Assembly: GCA_003222065.1 (NCBI GenBank) | Contig: QHUV01000053.1 | Location: forward strand, 1 to 9,941 | Length of the DNA stretch: 9,941 nucleotides | Direction of reading: 5' to 3' | DNA from: Gemmatimonadota bacterium | GTDB lineage: Bacteria > Gemmatimonadota > Gemmatimonadetes > Gemmatimonadales > Gemmatimonadaceae | Shown here: positions 6,075 through 9,941 of the stretch, one piece after another | Layout of the letters: each line of letters opens with the position of its first letter | Position numbering within the stretch: position 1 is the first letter of the stretch | Program-made: the position numbers and the translations under genes | The notes under the pieces: model-generated | What the model was told of the DNA's origin: nothing | Database searches by the model: none | What the model saw: only the letters and a program-made list of their open reading frames with translations

Positions 6075-7788
6075 GCGGCTGCGTCGGCGCGGTCGTCGCG
6101 AGACGCCGCAACGTCCATTTTTCTTCATCGAACACATAAGGCACCCGCTCCGGCGCGATCGCCAGCAGGCGGGCGTTCTCGGCACCCCGATCATATACGG
6201 TCCAAACCGGTGCGCGATCCAGGTCGGCGACGTTACGCACGAAGCTCAGTCCGTCCGGATGCTTCGCTCCGTAGTGGACGAACACGATCGCTCGCGGCTC
6301 CGGAATGCGCCTAACGAGCGACGCGAAGGCGTCGAAGTACGCGTGGTCCTCGCGAATCTTCGATCGTACTTGTCGCGCGACGGCGCCACCCACGGCAAGT
6401 CCAGTCGCGAAGACGATCGTCATGGCCGCGAGCGCGTGCCGGTTCTCGGCGCCGGCGTGCGAGGCCACGTAGCGACGCAACGCGACCGCCGTAGCCGTTA
6501 GGCGGCTGGTTTTCGGCCCACTCCGAGCCGCGCCGATCGCCCGCCACCCGAAGAGCAACGCGAACGTGCGTGTCACGCCGAGCGCCGTCACGAAGCCGAG
6601 TACGGGCGTGCACTCGACGTAGTACATCGTCCACCAAGCGGGGTGGGCATACGAGAGATACAGCGCGAACTGGGCCGCGAAGGCCGCCAGCACCACCCAG
6701 CCTTCGATCGAGAGCGCGAGTAACCCCACCAGCGCAAACAGTCTCAGCCCGCCGCGCCACTCGTACCACGCGTCGCGATCGATCATCGTTAGGCGCTCCC
6801 ACGCGATCGCCGGCAGCGCGGCGAGCGTGTGGCGCGAATGCTCCTGATAGAATGCCGCGCTCGTGATCCATTGATCGCGCGGCAATCTCGCCGTCGGCCG
6901 CTCCTCCGGGCGCGCACCGAAGCCGGGCTTGTCGAAGGGGACATAGGTGCGCGTGTAGGCCGAGAGTGGCGTGACTCGCGCGTCTCCGGTCGTACGCCAG
7001 CTCCAGAGCGGAATCAACGCCAGCACGGCGGCGGCGGCCGCCGCGCCCGGCACCAGATCTTTCCACGCGCCCGTTGCTCGGCACTGCCTAACGACGACCA
7101 CCAGGGCGACCAGGCCGAGCGCGACGCCCGTGAGCGGCCGCGTGACGACGCACCACGCCGCCGCGCCCGCCGCGAGGACGAGCCACCGTCGCCCGGCGCC
7201 GTCGCGCCATCGCACGACTCCCCACCAGGTGAGCAACCACGTGAGACTCGTCACGCCTTCCGACATGTAGTTGGCCTGGTAGTACATCAGCGGAAAGGAC
7301 GTCTGCCAAATCAGCCACGTCAGGAGCGCGGTCGCTCCGCCAGCGACGCGTCGCGCTAGCGCGAAGATGAGCGCGCTCGAGCACACATTCATCACAAGCA
7401 CCGGCAATCCAGGCACTCCGATGAGCACGCCGGCGGCGAGGACGAGCGAGTTCCCTGGCGGGTACTTCGAGGCGAGCACCCCGTCGACGAGCACGTAGAG
7501 TTGCTCGAAGAACTGCGGCAGCGGTCTGGCCGCTCCTGTCCACCGCAGGCGCGCGAAGAGTTCGGCCTGTAGCAGGTAAGCCGACTCGTCGTGCATGACG
7601 GGAGTCCGCGTGAGCGAGCCCCAGAGCCAGAGGGAGAGCACCCCGGAGAGCGCGCCAACAACGATCGGCGTCCACCGCGCGTTGAGGGCGCCCTCCAGAC
7701 GGCGCGCGTCAAATAACGGTAGCGCGCGCGCAACTGCCGCGGCGAGCAGGACGACGAGAAGGGAGATCCAGGGAGAGATTTCGAGCAT
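6040..7788 (-). CDS. GT-C-type polytopic membrane glycosyltransferase (ArnT/PMT-like)
   Basis: A 582-residue multi-pass protein. About ten to twelve hydrophobic segments occupy residues 8-485. After the first helices, the outward loop carries HDESAY (66-71) with adjacent acidic residues D67-E68, the pattern expected of the catalytic acidic site in GT-C enzymes, and then SKYPPGNSL (108-116), typical of the ArnT/PMT-like group. A soluble C-terminal part (about 490-582) includes AIVFVHYG and APVWTVYDRG and probably lies outside the membrane. Members use polyprenyl-phosphate-linked sugars to glycosylate lipids, polysaccharides or proteins; the substrate here cannot be told. Start ATG 7788 gives a short N-terminus before the first helix; the Shine-Dalgarno sequence is weak. 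The gene lies 73 bp downstream of the helicase on the same strand, with a hairpin between them. Four of the six CGTTAGGC octamers fall inside it. Confidence 0.85.
   Translation of the reverse strand: MLEISPWISLLVVLLAAAVARALPLFDARRLEGALNARWTPIVVGALSGVLSLWLWGSLTRTPVMHDESAYLLQAELFARLRWTGAARPLPQFFEQLYVLVDGVLASKYPPGNSLVLAAGVLIGVPGLPVLVMNVCSSALIFALARRVAGGATALLTWLIWQTSFPLMYYQANYMSEGVTSLTWLLTWWGVVRWRDGAGRRWLVLAAGAAAWCVVTRPLTGVALGLVALVVVVRQCRATGAWKDLVPGAAAAAAVLALIPLWSWRTTGDARVTPLSAYTRTYVPFDKPGFGARPEERPTARLPRDQWITSAAFYQEHSRHTLAALPAIAWERLTMIDRDAWYEWRGGLRLFALVGLLALSIEGWVVLAAFAAQFALYLSYAHPAWWTMYYVECTPVLGFVTALGVTRTFALLFGWRAIGAARSGPKTSRLTATAVALRRYVASHAGAENRHALAAMTIVFATGLAVGGAVARQVRSKIREDHAYFDAFASLVRRIPEPRAIVFVHYGAKHPDGLSFVRNVADLDRAPVWTVYDRGAENARLLAIAPERVPYVFDEEKWTLRRLATTAPTQPPTVLQAGRRRR
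6309..6317 (-). repeat. Copy 1 of dispersed word TCGTTAGGC
   Basis: Exact nonamer on the minus strand, inside the GT-C gene. In frame it uses Val GTT followed by Arg AGG, the latter an uncommon codon for such a GC-rich gene. Confidence 0.5.
6496..6503 (+). repeat. Copy 2 of dispersed word CGTTAGGC
   Basis: Exact octamer on the plus strand, preceded by C instead of T, inside the GT-C gene. Read on the coding strand it gives Leu CTA and Thr ACG; CTA is an uncommon Leu codon here. Confidence 0.5.
6786..6794 (+). repeat. Copy 3 of dispersed word TCGTTAGGC
   Basis: Exact nonamer on the plus strand, inside the GT-C gene. On the coding strand it is again read as Leu CTA, Thr ACG. Confidence 0.5.
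7086..7094 (-). repeat. Copy 4 of dispersed word TCGTTAGGC
   Basis: Exact nonamer on the minus strand, inside the GT-C gene, read as Val GTT, Arg AGG. Confidence 0.5.
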
Positions 7789-7852
7789 CGCTCGTTGATG
7801 ACGAGCTAGCGTCGGCGTGCGTCAATGTCGCTCGCAGCCGCGCTGTTCTCGG

Positions 7853-7874
7853 CGCCGCCGGTCAGTCGGCGGCG
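7853..7874 (-). terminator. Perfect 8-bp GC hairpin spanning the helicase stop codon
   Basis: CGCCGCCG (7853-7860) and CGGCGGCG (7867-7874) are perfect inverted repeats around a 6-base loop (7861-7866), and the helicase TGA (7862-7864) lies in that loop. Every stem pair is G-C. No T-run follows in the minus-strand direction, so it is not a standard intrinsic terminator. It could slow 3' decay, attenuate read-through into the glycosyltransferase, or act with Rho. Confidence 0.45.
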
Positions 7875-9040
7875 ACAGTCCCAAAATCGAAGCCGGGGAC
7901 GGAAATGCGGGGAATCTCCTGTCCAATCACGCGTTCGATGGTCCGCACCATCGCGATCTCGTCCGGAGCCATGAAGGTGAACGCATCACCTTCGCTCGCC
8001 GCCCGTCCCGTACGGCCAATGCGGTGGACATAGTCCTCGGCCTGCTGGGGAACGTCATAGTTGATGACGTGCGTGATCCCCGAGATGTCGAGCCCGCGCT
8101 GCGCGATGTCGGTCGCTACCAGGACGCGTACGCGACCCGTCTTGAAGTCCTCGAGCGCGCGGGTACGCTGCGGCTGTGTCTTGTCCGCATGCATCGCCGC
8201 GGAGTGGATACCGTCGTGTTCCAGATGCCTAACGACCCGGTCAGCACCATGCTTTGTGCGTGTGAAGACGAGAACTGATTCCATCGCCTCGCGCTTGAGA
8301 AGCGCGGCGAGCAGCGCACTCTTCCGATCACGCGGAACCGGGTAGACATAGTGGTTTACAGTGCTCGCCGCCGATGACCTTCGGCCAACTTGAACGACGA
8401 CGGGTTTTCGCAGGTACTTGCGCGCCAGAGCCTCGACTTCGGGAGGCATCGTAGCGCTGAATAGCAGTGTCTGCCGGTAGGGCGGTACGTTGCTCACGAC
8501 GCGATTGATCTGCGGCGCGAATCCCATGTCGAGCATGCGATCCGCCTCGTCGAGGACCAAAACCTCGAGATCGTCGAAAACGACGTTCTGGCGCTCGAGA
8601 TGATCGATCAGCCGCCCGGGCGTCGCCACCACCACGTCCACTCCGGCGCGCAACTGCTTCTCTTGCGGCTCGAGCGGAACACCACCGTAGACGGATGCAA
8701 CCGACACCGGAGCATATCGCGCGTACTTCCGGAAGCTCGCTTCCACCTGAACACACAGTTCGCGCGTCGGCGTGAGAATGAGCACTCGCGTTCGGCGAGG
8801 ACCGCCGGCAAGTCGCTCGACGATTGGGAGCGTAAAGGCAGCGGTCTTTCCCGTTCCTGTCTGGGCCAGGCCCATGACGTCGCGGCCCTTCAGAATGAGC
8901 GGAATTGCCTGCAGCTGAATGGGCGTCGGCTCGGTATAGCCGGCATCGCGAACCGCGCTGAGCACCTCGGCGCTGAGTCCAAGCGCCTCAAATCCGACGC
9001 TCGACTCGCTCGATTCTGCTTCGATTGTGGCTGTTGCCAT
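7862..9040 (-). CDS. rhlE: DEAD-box ATP-dependent RNA helicase, RhlE-like
   Basis: A 392-residue superfamily 2 helicase that unwinds RNA duplexes with ATP, acting in ribosome assembly or RNA turnover in the cytoplasm. All core motifs are visible: Q motif with F17 and PTPIQ (38-42), motif I AQTGTGKT (59-66), Ia PTREL, Ib TPGR, II DEAD (164-167), III SAT (195-197), IV VLVFTRTK, V ATDIAQRGLDI and VI HRIGRTGR. The protein ends soon after the core and lacks the long basic C-terminal tail of many DeaD or RhlE proteins, so it is a near-minimal helicase. I chose ATG 9040 because the sequence before it in the same frame (to 9112) is Arg-rich and unlike the family, and GGAG (9044-9047) lies just upstream, although only 3 bases from the ATG. 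The symbol reflects subfamily resemblance, not proven orthology. A long leader with a hairpin precedes it, and its stop lies in another hairpin. Confidence 0.94.
   Translation of the reverse strand: MATATIEAESSESSVGFEALGLSAEVLSAVRDAGYTEPTPIQLQAIPLILKGRDVMGLAQTGTGKTAAFTLPIVERLAGGPRRTRVLILTPTRELCVQVEASFRKYARYAPVSVASVYGGVPLEPQEKQLRAGVDVVVATPGRLIDHLERQNVVFDDLEVLVLDEADRMLDMGFAPQINRVVSNVPPYRQTLLFSATMPPEVEALARKYLRKPVVVQVGRRSSAASTVNHYVYPVPRDRKSALLAALLKREAMESVLVFTRTKHGADRVVRHLEHDGIHSAAMHADKTQPQRTRALEDFKTGRVRVLVATDIAQRGLDISGITHVINYDVPQQAEDYVHRIGRTGRAASEGDAFTFMAPDEIAMVRTIERVIGQEIPRISVPGFDFGTVAAD
8227..8235 (-). repeat. Copy 5 of dispersed word TCGTTAGGC
   Basis: Exact nonamer on the minus strand, inside the helicase gene, read as Val GTT, Arg AGG in RVVRHLE. 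Confidence 0.5.
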
Positions 9041-9072
9041 TGACTCCAAATCTCTTCGCGCCGGGGCCGCTA

Positions 9073-9095
9073 CCAGGAGGGACGCTGTCCTCCGG
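9073..9095 (-). promoter_or_regulatory. Hairpin in the helicase mRNA leader
   Basis: Nine base pairs form around a 3-base loop (9084-9086), interrupted by two single-base bulges (9075 and 9081); the core pairs GGAGG with CCTCC. It would lie about 33-55 bases upstream of the helicase ATG in the mRNA. One strand carries GGAGG, so the structure could hide or mimic a ribosome binding site. A regulatory role is inference. Confidence 0.3.
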
Positions 9096-9339
9096 GACCG
9101 ACGCCATCTCACCGTCGAGGCGCAGCGGCGCCTCGGTATGAACGAACATGTGAATCTAACTCATTGCAGCGCTTATCGCTACGAAACTCGCTCGTTAAGA
9201 AACCGCGCGATGGCTTGATTGAACTCCGTCGGACACTCGCCGCGGATTCCGCGTCACGTATCAGACGATCCGACCCACCGAGAATCACCGGCGTCCTGCT
9301 CTGGACGCTCTCGAGCTCGTTGGGCAAAACCGGGTCCCA

Positions 9340-9352
9340 CGCAAATTTTGCG
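9340..9352. repeat. Short AT-rich palindrome CGCAAATTTTGCG
   Basis: CGCAAA and TTTGCG are perfect inverted halves around one central base. It lies 33 bp past the stop of the right-edge gene. Such a compact, symmetric site with an AT centre is compatible with a dimeric regulator's operator. It is too short and AT-rich for a strong terminator. No second copy was noticed. Confidence 0.3.
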
Positions 9353-9381
9353 AGCAGGGTGCCAGCAAGCGCGCCTGTTGG

Positions 9382-9390
9382 TCGTTAGGC
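9382..9390 (+). repeat. Copy 6 of dispersed word TCGTTAGGC
   Basis: Exact nonamer on the plus strand. Read on the other strand as GCCTAACGA, it supplies the TAA stop of the right-edge gene. It is the only copy at a gene end. Confidence 0.5.
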
Positions 9391-9941
9391 AATCTCGATC
9401 GTGCGTCCGATCACTCGCGCGATGACCCCGAGTCGGAAGGTGACGTCCGTCCAGCGCTCATCACCGGACAAACTCTCCTCGAGCGGATACACCGGCCACA
9501 CGTGCGAATTCGCCGACCGCGCGACGCTCATCCCCTTGTGTGGGTGCCACACCCCGTCACGATCCCGGTCGTCCAGGAAACGGTCGAACAATTTCGACCA
9601 ATTCTCGTTTCGGCGCAGGAAGCCGAGTCGGGCGACAAGCTCCAGCCACATCAGGGCAAAGGGAACGTCCGCATCCGCCACGTTGCGATTGGGCAGGAGG
9701 TCGCCGAGGACGAGATGTGGCTGCGGCATCACCTTCTTTCCGCAGAGCTGAACGGGGTCCTGACGGGGCAACGCCTGCGAGAGGTGTTGGTGCAACCGAT
9801 CCATTGCGTCATGATGCTCAGTGCGGAAGAGCGGCATGTACGCGAGCATCGTGAGCGCGTGTACCGATGGCGGAGCCGCCTCGGCCGCGAGTACGTGCTG
9901 GTTCCCAACGCGCAGGAAAGGCTTCTGCGCCAGCGGTGAGC
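9385..9941 (-). CDS. C-terminal part of an unrecognised protein, cut by the right window edge
   Basis: The frame is open from the right edge (first full codon 9937-9939) to TAA at 9385-9387, giving 184 visible residues. An internal ATG at 9849 exists, but the sequence before it (PLAQKPFLRVGNQHVLAAEA) reads as coding in the same style, so the true start is probably outside the window. Features: a His-rich segment (FRTEHHDAMDRLHQHLSQAL), hydrophobic helical stretches (FALMWLELVARLGFL), then DRDRDGVWHPHKG and HVWPVYPLEE, ending in a compact helix (TFRLGVIARVIGRTIEIA). No signal or membrane helix is visible in this part. The repeated helices with Trp- and Gly-containing turns loosely recall alpha/alpha-toroid proteins, but this is a weak impression. 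I do not recognise the family. It is on the same strand as the helicase, 344 bp upstream of it. Its stop codon lies in a CGTTAGGC copy. Confidence 0.72.
   Translation of the reverse strand, partial: SPLAQKPFLRVGNQHVLAAEAAPPSVHALTMLAYMPLFRTEHHDAMDRLHQHLSQALPRQDPVQLCGKKVMPQPHLVLGDLLPNRNVADADVPFALMWLELVARLGFLRRNENWSKLFDRFLDDRDRDGVWHPHKGMSVARSANSHVWPVYPLEESLSGDERWTDVTFRLGVIARVIGRTIEIA

Larger units (their letters stand above)
9041..9384. other. 344-bp non-coding stretch upstream of the helicase
   Basis: No convincing gene is present on either strand; the small reading frames here lack ribosome binding sites and family-like sequence. It should contain the helicase promoter, but I see no clear -35/-10 pair on the minus strand; a TAGATT (about 9149-9154) is a possible -10 without a good -35. 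The stretch contains a bulged hairpin (9073-9095), an AT-rich palindrome (9340-9352), and one CGTTAGGC octamer at its right end. It is visibly more AT-rich in places than the flanking genes. Confidence 0.55.

Noticed and set aside
6309..6503. Possible integron attC site between GCCTAAC (6309) and GTTAGGC (6497)
   Set aside because: The pair matches the core patterns, but the span (about 195 bp) is too long, it lies inside one intact glycosyltransferase gene, and no integrase or cassette array is present.
7031..7044. Perfect 14-bp palindrome GCGGCGGCCGCCGC
   Set aside because: It encodes a run of Ala in a membrane segment of the glycosyltransferase; the symmetry follows from repeated GCG/GCC Ala codons.
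6311..7084. Long open frames inside the glycosyltransferase and helicase genes in other frames
   Set aside because: Arg- and Gly-rich low-complexity translations typical of shadow frames in GC-rich genes; the main frames carry clear domain motifs.
9109..9327. Short reading frames in the gap upstream of the helicase
   Set aside because: They lack ribosome binding sites, depend on alternative starts, overlap each other on both strands and show no recognisable sequence pattern.
9147..9390. Possible attC-like end after the right-edge gene (GCCTAAC overlapping its stop, GTTAGAT at about 9150)
   Set aside because: About 240 bp is beyond the usual attC range, no single long hairpin joins the ends, and the neighbouring genes do not look like cassettes.

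Overview
This looks like one chromosomal stretch of a high-GC, Gram-negative-type bacterium. The closest fit is Gemmatimonadota. That is an inference from gene style: secreted M14 peptidases with the PYDDTGW-type C-terminal half, and an ECF sigma factor followed by glycogen-binding (AMPK/CBM48-like) envelope proteins. No rRNA or tRNA is present to confirm it. I see no insertion sequence, prophage or CRISPR array; the window reads as ordinary chromosome with one unusual envelope operon.

Layout. Positions 1-2217 (minus strand) hold a small coiled-coil lipoprotein and, downstream of it, a secreted M14-family zinc peptidase. The peptidase is split by a +1 frameshift near 574 and runs off the left edge. 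A 108-bp divergent region separates these from an orphan pseudopilin at 2326-2808 (plus). Positions 3006-6074 (plus) form a tightly packed four-gene operon: an ECF sigma factor; an inner-membrane protein in the anti-sigma position carrying a CBM48-like domain outside the membrane; a secreted helical protein of unknown function; and a predicted outer-membrane beta-barrel with a second CBM48-like domain at its C-terminus. Junctions 1-2 and 2-3 overlap by 8 and 4 bp, and junction 3-4 has a 3-bp gap.

Facing this operon, and overlapping its 3' end by 35 bp, is a large GT-C-type polytopic glycosyltransferase (6040-7788, minus). Upstream of it on the same strand is an RhlE-like DEAD-box RNA helicase (7862-9040), whose stop codon lies in the loop of a perfect 8-bp GC hairpin. 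A 344-bp non-coding stretch follows, with a second hairpin in the helicase leader and a small AT-rich palindrome. The right edge (9385-9941, minus) is the C-terminal part of a protein I do not recognise.

How the genes may work together. The four-gene operon is the best candidate for an undescribed system: a sigma factor, a membrane-spanning regulator and an outer-membrane barrel, the last two sharing the same type of carbohydrate-binding fold. A simple model is envelope glycan or polysaccharide sensing that feeds back on transcription; this is inference. A second unexplained signal is the octamer CGTTAGGC, exact in six places between 6309 and 9390 (five with a preceding T), in both orientations, mostly inside genes, and absent as an exact copy from the first 6.3 kb.
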